Source: Exophiala sp. HKRS030
Lineage: Eukaryota; Ascomycota; Eurotiomycetes; Chaetothyriales; Herpotrichiellaceae
Assembly (NCBI GenBank): GCA_023897205.1
Contig: JAHWDD010000003.1
Span: 1,429,665 to 1,493,664, forward strand
DNA length: 64,000 bases
Direction of reading: 5' to 3'
In this document: one piece after another, positions 46,552 through 57,853 of the stretch
Layout of the letters: every line of letters starts with the position of its first letter
Numbering within the stretch: the stretch's first letter is position 1
Made by a program: the position numbers and the translations under genes
Notes under the pieces: model-generated
Told to the model about the DNA's origin: nothing
The model's input: the letters and a program-made list of their open reading frames with translations, nothing else
Database searches by the model: none

Positions 46552-47950
46552 TCACTCGAGAAACGTGCTAGGCACGTCGGGTCCCCATGCAGTATCCACG
46601 GCGTTATCGGCGCTATGGAACCCGACCGGGGTTTCCTTGTTGACCACATCTCCGTCAATGTAATGTTCGACCATGAATCCATTCACGTCCCACCAGTAGT
46701 CAAAGATTTGGGAGCCGAGGACGTGCCGACCCAGACCCCAGACGAGCTTGTATCCTTTCTTCATCAGCCAGTCGTGGCCCATGGCCTGCGTGTCCATGTC
46801 GTGGATCTCGAAGCTGCAGTGGTGGACGTGCGGCGTCTCCTGTCCCGGGGCGAGCTTGACGCAAAACAGGGTGTGGTGGTCGACCAAATCGTCGCCGCGG
46901 TCGATGTGGGCGAACATTCCCACGTTGACCGTCTTACCGTCCGCGTTGGTGTAGAGAACATTGGACGGAACAAAGTTGAAGTTTTTGGTGTAAAAGTCCA
47001 TCACGGCGTCAAAGTTGTCTACGACAAGACCATAGTGGCCGAGCTGAGAAGATGTCAGATCTGATACTGTCTCACAAAGTTGAAGAAAAAAAAGGCTAGG
47101 CACCGTGCATGGGCAGACATACCTTGTGAACAGCAGCTGGTCCGGGTTTGAACCGAGCAAATTCTCGGACTCGAGGTTTGTCGTTCTCAAGATTGAACGC
47201 CAGTTTCGCGGGCATGGATTCGGCCTGACGAGGAGTTTGTCCATAAACAATGTTGATGGGAAACCCTTCAGGGTCGGCCAATGTGACAATATAGCCTCCT
47301 CCTGGGGCATTTTCCATTTTCTCAATTCCTTTGGTCAGCACTTTTGCTCCAGGAATCTTGATTGCCCTGTTGTGAATTGACTTCGTATTAGCACCAGAAG
47401 TTCATTGTCAGAGGTCATGATCTCGGTGGCACACTAACTTTCCCAGTTCTTCGTAGCTCTCAGCTTCAAAAGCGCCTCCGAGGAACTTCTTTGGTCCCTT
47501 TTGGACGTGATAGACGTACTGATCGACGCCATAGCCACGGAACCAGATGTCGGTGGCGGTCTCTTTGACCTTTTTGAGACCAAAGTCTGAATTTGGGCCT
47601 TGTCAGCATCTGGCTCCAACCCCTGTGCACAATTGTCATCTCTGGGGGCCGTCTGAGACTTACCTTTCATAAAAATTTTGATCTCTTGCAGGTCAGGATG
47701 CTGATATCGCATGAACACCACCTTGACCAGCTTGACCTGTTTGGACGCATCAATGCCGTATTTGGTCCTGAACTCGTTCTGGGACATTTGCACTTCTCCA
47801 GCCTCAACATGATCCGGAATTGTCATGCCTCGATTGGGAGAAGGCTCTCGACTCTGAAGCTGCTGTTAGCATACTTTTGTTGAAGGCATCGGCAAGTAAC
47901 AAACAACCAACCTTGGATGCAGATGTCACTGACATCGTCATGGTTGCCAT
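46552..47950 (-). CDS. two-domain VOC protein, extradiol ring-cleavage dioxygenase-like
   Basis: Five exons (47912-47950, 47664-47853, 47439-47586, 47123-47366, 46552-47043) give 370 residues. Two VOC modules are seen: about 35-190 ('KLVKVVFMRYQHPDL', 'GGGYIVTLADPEGFPINIVYG') and 208-340. The second has the metal triad layout of type I extradiol dioxygenases: His210 in 'LGHYGLVVDNF', the His pair 281-282 in 'VHHCSFEIHD' and Glu333 in 'NGFMVEHYIDGD'. It lacks the C-terminal helix motifs of 4-hydroxyphenylpyruvate dioxygenase. The likely reaction is meta-cleavage of a catechol-type ring, but fungal members are poorly characterised. The first donor (GTTGGT) is weak, so the N-terminal 13 residues are least certain. 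Confidence 0.82.
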
Positions 47951-49560
47951 CTTTTGCTTGACTTGGTTATGACGGTAAGGTTAAAAGCGACGGGAACCTT
48001 GTGGATCATTCAACCCACTGCAGGGTTTGCAGGACAAAAGGGTGGTTGTTTGATATACCCTGACCACGGCGATACGAGAATGCCGGCCCAGTTCCATACC
48101 TTTGCCATCACGGTCCGCTCTGCAACCCCAGGTCTGGGGAGCTAGGCTCCGCAGTCCCAGACCAGTACGCGTATGGAGGGTCCTAGAGGGCGTGACGGGT
48201 CTCGGTGTGGCAGATTACGTAGGCTGCCATGAAATGTTGATGCTTGCACGGTAAACACAGATCTCCGGCATCCCGGAGGCATTTGTACAGCAGAATGGAT
48301 GGAGAGAGAATTGACATTGTCATTACTCCGTATGAGCTCGGTCAGTCTGCGGATCAATGGTCTCGGATACGGCGGATAATGCGGATGGGGCACAAAATCC
48401 CAAACCTCGTCTCCAGTGCCATTGTGGGTGGAGGACTAGAACAAATGGAAAAAAAGTTGCTAGATCTCGTACTTGTGACTTGAAGTGATCACCATGACGC
48501 GGAAGATGAGCTCAGTAGATACCGATCTCTGGCTCTTTACAACAAGAGCTGCTGAACAGGCGATCCACAATAATGCAGGCGCATAACCATGGTACGCTTG
48601 GGAGTTCTCGCCTCAGTTTTCAACCCATCATATAATACTCGGTGTTTCCCTCACATTTCCCCCTCAAATAAAGGTTCTAGTGTCAAGGACATCTGGCCCA
48701 AATTCTAGTTGGGACCTCTGGCGCAACGGTAGCGGTATTCATATACGTCCTATGTATCTCCTACGCAGGCCCGTTTGTTGCGTTGGTGGCTTGGCATAAG
48801 TATGTATGGGAATTCGACTACATGTTTACATTTTGAGAGGCGATTTCTTTATTACATTCGAGATAGATAATTGATATAAGCTACTAGAGTATACAGAAAA
48901 CACTAGAGAGTATAGTACTCTAAAAAGTTTCAACTAACTTGAGGATCTTAGTGAATAAATAGAGACATAATTTAGTTGAGATCCTTACCTAAAACTCTCC
49001 AACTAAAATCTGAAATACATTGTCTTTAGGCTAGTCTTTTAGGCATGCTTTAGTTAAAAGATTTTGTTAAGCCACTAACATAATAAACGGGCTGCGGAGG
49101 AGTTTACATACTTCAACATTTCACGGGCTGCAGAGTGAGGAGTAACAAACAGGGCTCTATGCATCCAACAAGGAGCGTTGGTGAGCAAACTGGGCGGCAA
49201 CACAATACATGATTACATCATACTTGACATTGCTATATCGGTCAACATTTGAACAAGAAGTCGACGGTGCTTCCCCAGATCTCTGGCATCAATCGCATAT
49301 CGCGTGGTAGTCATGATGGGTTTCGAAGATCCCAAAGGCTGGGCCGGGATTGGGAATCCTTGTGGGTTTCGGCCTCCACCGGCGTCCACGCTCGTCAAGG
49401 GTTCAGTGACTCCCAACGTTAATAAAATTATCGACTTTGACATAAGCACAGACGACCTCATCAATTGTTCTCATCTGTGACATGAACCAACAGGTCATTG
49501 TCATCATCTACTGTCGACGATGAATCAATCATTCCAAATCACTGCTTCAGTTTTTCGGTC
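47951..49560. other. long intergenic region with AT-rich island
   Basis: No gene is supported. 48711-48735 resembles the 5' part of a tRNA-Trp. 48830-49085 is strongly AT-rich, with fragments such as CAACTAA and TTAGTTG in both orientations. Two copies of CGGGCTGC lie about 40 bp apart near 49088 and 49128. The last 60 bp hold an open stretch without an ATG before the next gene. Confidence 0.45.
48711..48735 (+). pseudogene. tRNA-Trp-like 5' fragment (A-box half)
   Basis: The stretch GGGACCTCTGGCGCAACGG plus TAGCG matches the acceptor strand and D-arm of fungal tRNA-Trp as I remember it, including the A box. The sequence then diverges: no CCA anticodon loop, no B box and no closing acceptor strand are found in the next 100 bp. 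It is either a broken tRNA gene or the head of a decayed tRNA-derived SINE. Confidence 0.45.
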
Positions 49561-51529
49561 ATGACACCTGTTCCTCCTTCCTCATCTTCTCCGCGGTCCC
49601 ACCTAGATCGACCGGGACGAGGAGGAGAAGATGGTGACGGATCGATTAAAAGACGCGTGCGCACCAAACAGGCATGTGAACCATGTCGCCGTCGACGGAG
49701 AAAATGCAACGGACGTTTCCCGTGTGGGCAGTGTATAGGATACTCGTATCGCTGCACATATGTCGGTGGTCCTCCCGACAATGTGGAAGATCAGACGGTG
49801 GAGGCAGAGAACGACGATGGCAAAGAAGGTGAATCCAATGGCCAGAAACACAACCCACCACAACCGAAGCCCTTCGCTTCCGAAATCTACAACCATGACA
49901 CCACGAGTGCTGCCGTTGTCGCACAAGAAAGCCCCGAGAGACGAGAGAGCCGAGCGAGTCGGTTTCGGCCTACAGTCGACACGGTCAAAGGTCGATTTTC
50001 GAATGCGCACAGTGGCATTGCGATGCCTCGAAGGTTAGGTCAGACCATGAATCTCGCGACACATATTCGATTCCATTCTTATGGCTGGTGAGTTACCCAG
50101 TAACATGAACTGCAAGCGACTGCTATCTCAACTATGCTACAAACCCTTTGGTGAGACAAATTTCTAAGGCCTGTGACTCGCTAGGAACCTCAACACACGA
50201 CTAGAACCGACGGCGTTTGTTGCACCGGCGGCGTGTCGACTCCTCACCTTCCAGGATCTCACCTTCTACAGCCGCATCTTCTTCCAGGTAGTAGATCCAG
50301 TCTACCACTTTCTCGATCAGCAAAGGTTCGTCGAACAATGCGCACAATATTGGACGAGCGAAAAGGAAAACCTGGCCGACCTGGAAGCGGTCGTCTGTGG
50401 CGTCGTAGCACTCGGGTCTTTTTTCGCAGACACCCCAGCGGCCGTCGAGAGTTCACTGATCGAACACGCAAAGCAGATCCTCGACATAGGATGTGCCTAT
50501 GCGCCTGGCCGGGTGTCAATGACTCAGATAGCTGGATGGATCCTGCGCACGTTGTACCTCAGACTGACCACGCGGCCGCACCTGTCATGGTTCGCGTCTT
50601 GTTCGACAATGCACATCGCAGAAGCCATGGGTCTACATGTCAACTTGCAAGATGCCGATCTCATCAGCAAGGAATCGGGAAACGTTACGAGTTCTTCAGA
50701 AGTCACCACGTCGCGCGCCGACCTTCTCGGATGTGCCGTGTTCCTCAACATGCTCATCTCGGCGGAGTACGGTCGGTCACGAGTCATCCTACAGGACGCA
50801 ACCGAACCCACGTCGCCCTCGAGATCGAACGTGATGGACTTGTGTGACATTATGGTCCGGCTAGAGTCGACCTTGACACAAGAAGCGAGGACAAAGATCT
50901 TGACGCGTCTCTCAACCCTACCTCTCGAACCACCAATCTTTGGACTCCTCAAGACCGACGTGACCATCCACCTGTTTCGACGCCACCTACATTCGTACCA
51001 GGAGAAGCTCAACTCCGAAGAAGCCGCTGTGCTTTTGTCGATCATCAAGGATGGACTGTCCGCGGCTCGAGATCTGATCCCTCAACGACAAGCGTGGTGG
51101 AACGTCTTGTCCACGCCCTTTCAGTCACTCATGACGCTCTTGGCCATCGACACCGACGAGAGCCTGTCGATGATCGAAGACACCATTTCCGTTCTGGGGT
51201 TGGTCTACAATACCTTTCCCACCCACCTGGCAGGCGAGGTTCTCCAAACCGCCCAACTTCTCATCCAAGGGCTGGAGAAGAGAAAGATCAGACAGGCTCA
51301 AATGTTGAGCAAGGCTTACAGTGACACACAGTCGACCATCGACACCCCGTCGTGTTCCAATGCCTCGTCGGCGGCTCCAGCTCTGGCGGTCGATCAGGCC
51401 GAGGCCGTATTTGACAACTGGTTGACTGGGGACATGAGTTGGAATTGGCTCGCAACAAGTTCCAACGGGCCTCTAGGAGTGGGGACCGCGAATGCCGATG
51501 CTGCTGATAATATGTTTGGTCTTGGATGA
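49561..51529 (+). CDS. Zn2Cys6 fungal transcription factor
   Basis: Two exons (49561-50087, 50185-51529; intron 97 bp) give 623 residues. The Gal4-type cluster is Cys39, Cys42, Cys49, Cys55, Cys58, Cys65 in 'ACEPCRRRRRKCNGRFPCGQC'. The middle-homology region begins after the splice ('LTFYSRIFFQVVDPVYHFLD') and includes 'AWWNVLSTPFQSLMTLLAID', typical of regulators near oxidoreductase genes. An acidic, Asn/Trp-containing C-terminus ('DNWLTGDMSWNWL') looks like an activation domain. It is followed on the same strand by a quinone-oxidoreductase-like gene, a possible target. The open frame extends 63 bp upstream of ATG 49561 but without another ATG. Confidence 0.9.
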
Positions 51530-52200
51530 TGGATTGTGGTGATTTAATTTCCCACATGTAATGTTTCTGTCGTACCAAAGCACTTCGTACCTTTTCCCGC
51601 GTATGGTCATACCGGAGAAATTCGGACGAGGCTCCTTTGCCTAAGGAAGTCGTATCTTCGTCACCAGCCTCACTACTTTTTGTGCATCTTCCGCTCCATC
51701 CACTCTTTCCGACAAGAGGGACCCCATTTTTTTCTTTTCGTCGCCACTAGAGATTGTGTTCCGATGAATAGTAACTGCGCGGATACATCGCGGTAAAACG
51801 TGATATACCGATACCTCTCGTACCTGAATGTCACTTGTCACCGTTACTCTCAACATCAATATCAACTCGCCTTCCGAACTTGTCGTTCTCTCTCTCTTTT
51901 TCTTTGAGTGTGTTTATGTATAAAAAACGATTAAAAAGATCCTCGGTCCGGAGCCGGCATTACCCGCGTCAATCTTTATCTTTTGGCATTTGTCTCTTGG
52001 TAAATTGAATACCCTGGTATACCGTGCACTGATCAAGTGGTCTGCAACGAGAACTCCACCCCAGACATTGTTACTCATACAAAAACGAGACGACAAGACG
52101 ACGGTTGTTCCGCCGGGGAAGGAAGACGACACAAGACAAAATCATGATTGTAAGAACAGCTTGTCTCCGTCGTCGTTGTTGCCTAGACCTATTTCGTTCC
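51530..52200. other. intergenic stretch
   Basis: 3' region of the regulator and promoter of the next gene. A pyrimidine-rich tract lies near 51886-51905. No gene is seen. An in-frame ATG at 52144 could extend the next gene by 19 residues. Confidence 0.4.
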
Positions 52201-53196
52201 ATGCCCTTAACACGTCACCAGGCCACAACGGACGCTCAAGACGAGAGAAAGACCACCCACGTCGCCCGGGTCGAACAATGGGGTCAGGCACCAAGGTATA
52301 CGACGGTCGAAACTACAAAAAGTTCCGAACCACCCGAACCCGATGACCACGACCAGGTCCGGCTCAAGGTCTCCGCCACCGCCATCCACAGCCTCGTCCG
52401 CCTCCGGGCCTCGGGGACACACTACTCCGCCAAGACGTTGCCTCACGTCCCCGGGGTCGACGGTGTCGGAACCACCCTTGAAGGTCACGGGGCCTACTTT
52501 TTCGACTTCCACGGTTCGTCGGGTACCTTTGGGGACGTCGTGACGGTTCCCAAAACCAACGTGTTTCCTCTTCCTCCCGGGGCCGACCCGATTCAAATTG
52601 CCGCCCTCGTCAACCCGGGGATGTCCAGTTGGCTGGCGTTGAGGAAGCGAGCCTTCCGCCTGCCCCCCGACTTTTCGGTGTTGATACTGGGAGCGACATC
52701 TACGTCGGGAAGATTGGCCATTCCCATATCGAGGGCCTTGGGTGCCGGCAGAGTCATCGGATGCGCGAGAAACCCAGACGCCCTCTCTGAGCTAGAGTTG
52801 GACTCGACCGTCGTCCTACAAGACCCGGTGACGTCGACCGATTTTTCGTGTCTGGGCCACGTCGACGTCATTCTAGATTATCTCTACGGTCCACCCACGG
52901 AACATTTGTTGCATTCGATCAAACCCACCACCAAACTCACACAGTACATCAACATCGGCGGCCTCGCCGGTGCCAAGATCTCCCTACAATCGAAGGTGGT
53001 GAGGTCCTCGAAACTGGTCATGCTGGGGTCGGGTATAGGGAGTTGCAGTGACGAAGAAATTCGCGAAGAGATGCCGGACTTGATAAAGGCGTTGGTGTCT
53101 TTGCCCGTGCCGAAAATCCAAGTTTTCAGACTGAGCGAGATCGAAACGGTTTGGGGAAGAAAAGTCGGTGATGCCAGGATCGTTATGGTTCCGTGA
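52201..53196 (+). CDS. quinone-oxidoreductase-like medium-chain reductase without zinc ligands
   Basis: A single exon gives 331 residues. The GroES-like half contains 'VRLKVSATAIHSLVRLRASGTHY' and 'LPHVPGVDGVGTT'; the cofactor half has 'VLILGATSTSGRLAIPISRALGAGRVIGCAR', an AxxGxxG-type NADPH motif followed by Arg. No structural or catalytic zinc Cys pattern is present, placing it with the NADPH:quinone reductase (QOR) branch. It ends with 'IETVWGRKVGDARIVMVP', a common C-terminus of this group. Start 52201 is preferred because the family motif 'VEQWGQAPRYT' then lies near residue 25. Upstream, on the same strand, is a Zn2Cys6 regulator. Confidence 0.88.
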   Translation: MPLTRHQATTDAQDERKTTHVARVEQWGQAPRYTTVETTKSSEPPEPDDHDQVRLKVSATAIHSLVRLRASGTHYSAKTLPHVPGVDGVGTTLEGHGAYFFDFHGSSGTFGDVVTVPKTNVFPLPPGADPIQIAALVNPGMSSWLALRKRAFRLPPDFSVLILGATSTSGRLAIPISRALGAGRVIGCARNPDALSELELDSTVVLQDPVTSTDFSCLGHVDVILDYLYGPPTEHLLHSIKPTTKLTQYINIGGLAGAKISLQSKVVRSSKLVMLGSGIGSCSDEEIREEMPDLIKALVSLPVPKIQVFRLSEIETVWGRKVGDARIVMVP

Positions 53197-53350
53197 TACA
53201 CGGACTTTCAAGGGCTCGCTTAAAACAAAAGAAAGAAGAAAGAAAACGAGTAGAAAGATTTGCTTCCGAGGATCGGGAATGGTACTCCCGTACAGTAGTA
53301 CAACGGCATTTACTAAGCGTGGCCAAGTAAGAGGTGTCAAGACCTTATTG

Positions 53351-54995
53351 TTACAACTTGATGTTCCTCACGATTCTTCTGGCCCATGGATGTGCGTCAC
53401 CCCTATACACAAACTTGTCGATGTCGGCAGTATTCAACAAGCCTGGATGTGCTTGATCCAATCTAGTGATTCCAACCATTTGCATCGCCGTTTCTAATTC
53501 ATCTTTGAGGACTATAATTAACTAGGTAAGCTCATGTTCAAAAGGTACAGCGAGAGTGTGCATGTGGTGTGACGGAATGATTGTATGCAAAGAGAAAGGG
53601 GGAAAAAAGGGGAGACAAGAAAAACCACTCACTATCCAATGCCTTCTCCATGCCTTCCTGGCCATAAACGAGAGAGTACAGAAACGGCCTTCCCACACAA
53701 ACGGCCGAAGCACCGAGACACATAGCCTTCAGGACGTCTGTACCTCTTCTGATTCCACCGTCGATAAAGACCTCCATCTTTTCCAGGACCTCTGGACAAT
53801 TTGCCTGAATTTCGAGGAGGGTCAAGATGGAAGGTTGTGCCGTGTCGACCGCCCGCCCACCGTGGTTGGAGATGTAAATCCCTTTACAACCGACCTCGAG
53901 GGCGGTACGTGCGTCCGCCGCACATTGGATCCCCTTGACGAATACGGGTATGTCGGAGAGTGAGATCAGCCATTTGATATCTTCCCAAGTCAGGTTAGGG
54001 TCGACAAAAGAACCAGTGACTCGAGCTAGACCTGTTCCCTTGTTGTCCTTTGGTAATATGTTTGACTGAGCCAGACCTTGAACCTGTGACGAAGATTTGA
54101 CTGAAGCGGAAGCAGCTGCACCGTCAATCTTGATCCGTTCATCCGCCTCTCTTTTACCCACCACCGGTAAATCGACCGTCGCCAAGATCGCTCGGGGTTG
54201 CAACTCGATAGCCTCCCTCATTTTGCGTTCCGTCACCTTCCTATCTTTATCAAAGTACAATTGATAAAATTTGGGGTAACCCGGTGGCATGACTTGCGTA
54301 ATTTCTTCCAAAGAATAAGAAGCTCCATAACAAACGCACAAGGTCGTCCCTTTTGTCACGGCACCTCTGGCCATGGCCAGTTCACCTTCCGGATGGGACA
54401 ATTTGGCCAATGCCGCAGGAGAGGAAAAGATTGGCATGGAATATTTTTCACCCAACACCGTGGCTGTCGTGTCGACGTCCTTCACGCCCTTGAGGACTCT
54501 GGGACGGAACCAGATACGTCTGTACCAGTCGACGTTTGCGTTCAAAGATAAACAATCATTGGCGGCTCCAGAATAGTAAGCCCAAGTTTTGGGACTGACA
54601 AACTTTTGGGCCACTTGTTCGAAATCAAAAAGGTTGATCATCGACTCCAAAGGTGGTTTCTCGTAGGGTCTGTCGCTGTCTTGTCTTTCCGCTGGAGGCG
54701 TCCCTTCAATCGTGTCGGCTTGTTTCGATCTCCATTCTTCGGTGACGGTGGATTCGTCTAGTTGACCTTTGTTTTTGGTCGCATCCAAAGATCTAGACAC
54801 AAGTCCAGGAGAGTGTACCTCGCTGTAAGCCCTCGTGGCGTCCTGACCTAGATACTCCAAGATGATGTCGATTCCTCCAGGGTGAGTTGGTGCGAATTCA
54901 GTAACGTCCCATACCGTTCCGTCGATGACGATCCACGCGTCGGAAGGGGAGTTGTGTTTGATGACCTCGTCGACGGATATCTTTCGTTCGGCCAT
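53351..54995 (-). CDS. flavocytochrome b2-like L-2-hydroxyacid dehydrogenase
   Basis: Two exons (53633-54995, 53351-53511; intron 121 bp) give 507 residues. Residues 3-80 form a cytochrome b5 domain with heme ligand His38 in 'HPGG' and a second His about 23 residues later ('EVHSPGL'). From about 115 an FMN barrel follows: 'PRVLKGVKDVDTTATVLG', 'PIFSSPAALAKL', 'YFDKDRKVTER', 'FVKGIQCAADA', catalytic His in 'ISNHGGRAVD', 'IDGGIRRGTDVLKA' and 'GRPFLYSLVYGQEG'. The second exon supplies the C-terminal helix 'ELETAMQMVG'. Cytochrome b2 is normally imported into the mitochondrial intermembrane space, but no presequence precedes the b5 domain here. Substrate may be L-lactate or another 2-hydroxyacid. 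Confidence 0.92.
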
Positions 54996-55519
54996 GGTTT
55001 CGCGAGTCGGCTGGAATCTGCGAGCAATAGCAAAAGTGTCAAGGAAGTGCGGAGGTCGACTGGGTGGCTATTGTGACATGTCTTCCTCCTTCAGCTTGCT
55101 TCAGGTTGTAGTAGATACAGTAGTTGTTCGTGTATCGCGAGAGAGAGAGAATAGATGGGTTGAGTAATATCGTGGGATCAGAGACTCGGTATAATATGTT
55201 TCCGATATAATATACTGTGTGAGAAGATGTCCTTGCTCACCACGCTGTAAGGAGTACCGAATGGATATGCCGTCCGTTACCCAGGTAGGTATCAATACGC
55301 GTGGGGTACAGAATTGTATGGGGTTCAATCTGTGTGCGGGATGAAGATTCCGTGGGGTTAATACATCAAGTCTGTACTTTTTCCGGTCTTCTCATCGATT
55401 GAACATGGTGTACGGAGTCCGGAAACATTCCATCCACGACACCTTGGCCACAGAAAGACAGACGTGCTGAAGCTAAAGGTACCTTGGGTCATTCGCCGCG
55501 TCGATAGATCCTCTTTGTA
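54996..55519. other. intergenic stretch
   Basis: Promoter of the flavocytochrome gene. GA-rich (GAGAGAGAGA near 55139) and AT-rich (TATAATATGTTTCCGATATAATATA, 55191-55215) segments are seen. No gene. Confidence 0.4.
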
Positions 55520-55936
55520 TCATTCTGATCTCTCATATCCTGCCCTCACACTCAAATACTCTCCCAACTCCGATGCACCGATGTACGGCAACCATCGAGT
55601 CCACAATAACATCCTCTCCATCTCTCGATCCTCATCCGGCAACAAGTCTAGTCTTTGTTGACAATCTCCGCATCTCTCGTTACTCTTGACCGTCATAGTG
55701 GGTGGGGGTACATCATCATTTGCCGGCACGGGGTTGAAACCACTTGGACATTCTTGCTGTCGCCGTTGTTGTCGTTGATGTCCCACCGACTCTTGTCCTT
55801 GTGTTGCAGTAGCAGCACTACCAGGTCGATGAATATGTCCGAATCGACAAAAGTTGACAGGTGTGATTGTCGCTCGAAGTACATTGTCACATCCATCACA
55901 TTGATATATGAAGAACATGTCGACTATGTAGCACAT
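55520..55936 (-). CDS. small CxxC-containing hypothetical protein
   Basis: A single open frame of 138 residues from ATG 55936; an internal ATG at 55918 is an alternative start. Near the N-terminus 'YQCDGCDNVLRA' and 'NFCRFGHIHRP' give a Cys-x2-Cys and a Cys/His set; later 'ERCGDCQQR' provides a second CxxC, so a zinc ribbon is possible. The middle is Gln/Arg/Pro-rich and the C-terminus is acidic. I do not recognise the family. Support is limited to frame length, an ATG start and the paired Cys motifs. Confidence 0.45.
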   Translation of the reverse strand: MCYIVDMFFIYQCDGCDNVLRATITPVNFCRFGHIHRPGSAATATQGQESVGHQRQQRRQQECPSGFNPVPANDDVPPPTMTVKSNERCGDCQQRLDLLPDEDREMERMLLWTRWLPYIGASELGEYLSVRAGYERSE

Positions 55937-56262
55937 TTTTGGACCTTTTTTCTCTTTTCTTCTTGTTCTTCCGAGATGAAATTAACGAATGATATGTATA
56001 CTTGATAGAAAGTCGACCTGATTTTATTTTATAATAACAATCGCCTTCTGTTTGATCGGGAAGTGGCGAACATACTGGTAACAGAGTCAAGTAGCTAAGT
56101 GACTCGTTTGCTTGTATGTTAAAGGCTCCCTCATTTCCTCAAACTAGCTATATCACTGACAATATAAGGTCTGCCGCGAGCAGAGTCACCTGTTTACACA
56201 GTGGATATATCAATCACCTCACTCTGTCTCTCACTCTCTCACCTCAAACAGCACATCTTATA
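55937..56262. other. intergenic stretch
   Basis: Short AT-rich spacer between two minus-strand genes. No gene is seen. Confidence 0.4.
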
Positions 56263-57853
56263 TCACAGCTTACTCTCCTTCGGTCTCCCACCGGCCATAT
56301 ATTCTCTACTGATATCTCTGGTCTCACTCAGCCGATGTTCAGTAACCCAATAAGGCTTCGGCACACCGGTCTCTTGCATTCCTTTCGCCTTGCCTGACAC
56401 AAGTCCAGCCAGAGCCTCTGCACAACCCAAGATCCTAGGCATCCCGTGACCCGTGAATCCCGCAGACACAAAAACACCTTGACGTCCTGGAACGGCCCCT
56501 ACCCAAGGCATCAGGTCGGCAGAGTAACCCATGACCCCGGTCCAGATGTCCGTGACTCGAGCTTTCGTGTCCTCCCAACCGTGGAAAGTCCTCTGCATGT
56601 AACCTTCGAAATACTCTTCGGCGCCGGGGATCATGGCCGAGTCGTCAGTGTTGTCCCTCCAGTACGAATCGTCCAAGAGCACCTTTTGCTTTGCACCTCC
56701 GACGACGATACTCCCGTCCGTACGCGCGACGAGGTAATCGTACTCTTGAGGACCGAAACGGATCGAGTACGTGTTGTTCAGATGTGGTGCTGTTGACGGT
56801 ACTCGTGCCAGGGTGTTTCCCCCGGCACGATCCGGACCAGACTCCGACTCTGGAACTGCGATCCTACACGCTACACCTCTCGCCGGGGTGATTTTGCCCT
56901 GAAACTCCGGTAACAGTGCAGGGGTGTAGGCGTTGGTCGTGACGACGACCTTCTTTGCCTTGACAGTCCCCCTTTCCGTACGTAGAATCCACCTGTCATC
57001 CCCGTCCTTTTCGATCGACTCGACGGTGGTATCTGTTTGTAGATTCACACCTTTGGCGAGTACCCTTTTCAGTAAACCCATGACCATCTTAAAGGGCCAC
57101 ACTGAAGCTGCCGTGGAACTAAATGCACATAATGCACCTTTGACTCCGGAGACCTGTGAAGAGATGCATGTGAAAACATACAACTGGTCAGTAAAGGTGA
57201 TTTTTTTTTTCTTTCATATTTTTTTTGGCTCTTTTGGCGCGCAGGAGACGATGCTTGTTCGATGACAGACTCACCTGCTCGGCCTTTCCTCCATCACCAG
57301 GTACAAAGTGCAAGTCGTCGGGAAATTCGTACCCTTCACTCTTCATCCTCTTGTAACCTTCCACCACGGGCCCGGCCACACGTTCGTCCGTGTACACATC
57401 GATGGCCCTTGTCAGTTCGAAATCACAATCGATGTTTTCCCGTTCGATCAACCTCTTGAGGTCAAAGACCTGTCGCATTTCGAATCGGGTCAATTCTTCG
57501 GCGACCCGGCGACCGTGCTTCTCCGAGTACAGCGGAGCGTTGAAATACAAATCCGGCTTGACGTGGCCACCGTTACGACCTGTCGCCCCCGAGCAAGCTT
57601 GACGAGCCTCGAGCATCAATACAGACGGAGGAGTGGTGGTAGTAGGCCCACCACCAGAAGACTCATCGTCGTCATTGACAAGATACCAAGCCACCGCCGT
57701 TCCGGAGAACCCTGATCCGATAATGGCAACGTCGACTTCTCGAGGTAACTCGGGAGTACTGCGGTGGCCTGAAAAGTCGTCCCCCGGACTGGTCGTCAAA
57801 TTGTGCCTCGACAGCCAATATGAGGACATTGGTCGAGTGTGCGGAAACGGCAT
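56263..57853 (-). CDS. FAD-dependent oxidoreductase of the DAO family (amine/amino-acid oxidase-like)
   Basis: Two exons (57275-57853, 56263-57153; intron 121 bp) give 489 residues. 'VDVAIIGSGFSGTAVAWYL' is the N-terminal GxGxxG FAD motif (about 50-56), followed by 'LEARQACSGATGRNGGHV', the second FAD contact shared with PuuB-type gamma-glutamylputrescine oxidase and related fungal proteins. After the intron, 'AKKVVVTTNAYTPALLPEF' and 'DIWTGVMGYSADLMPWVGAVPG' are the usual DAO C-terminal blocks, ending with 'GVFVSAGFTGHGMPRILGCAEALAGLV'. The enzyme should oxidise an amine or imino acid with O2, giving H2O2. The C-terminus does not end in a clear SKL-type peroxisomal signal (it ends Ser-Lys-Leu only if the last 'ESKL' is read as PTS1, which is a valid match). 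Start 57853 is the first ATG after a non-ATG open stretch. Confidence 0.87.

Noticed and set aside
46552..47950. 4-hydroxyphenylpyruvate dioxygenase
   Set aside because: The two-domain VOC layout fits, but the C-terminal HPPD blocks are absent; the triad layout fits extradiol dioxygenases better.
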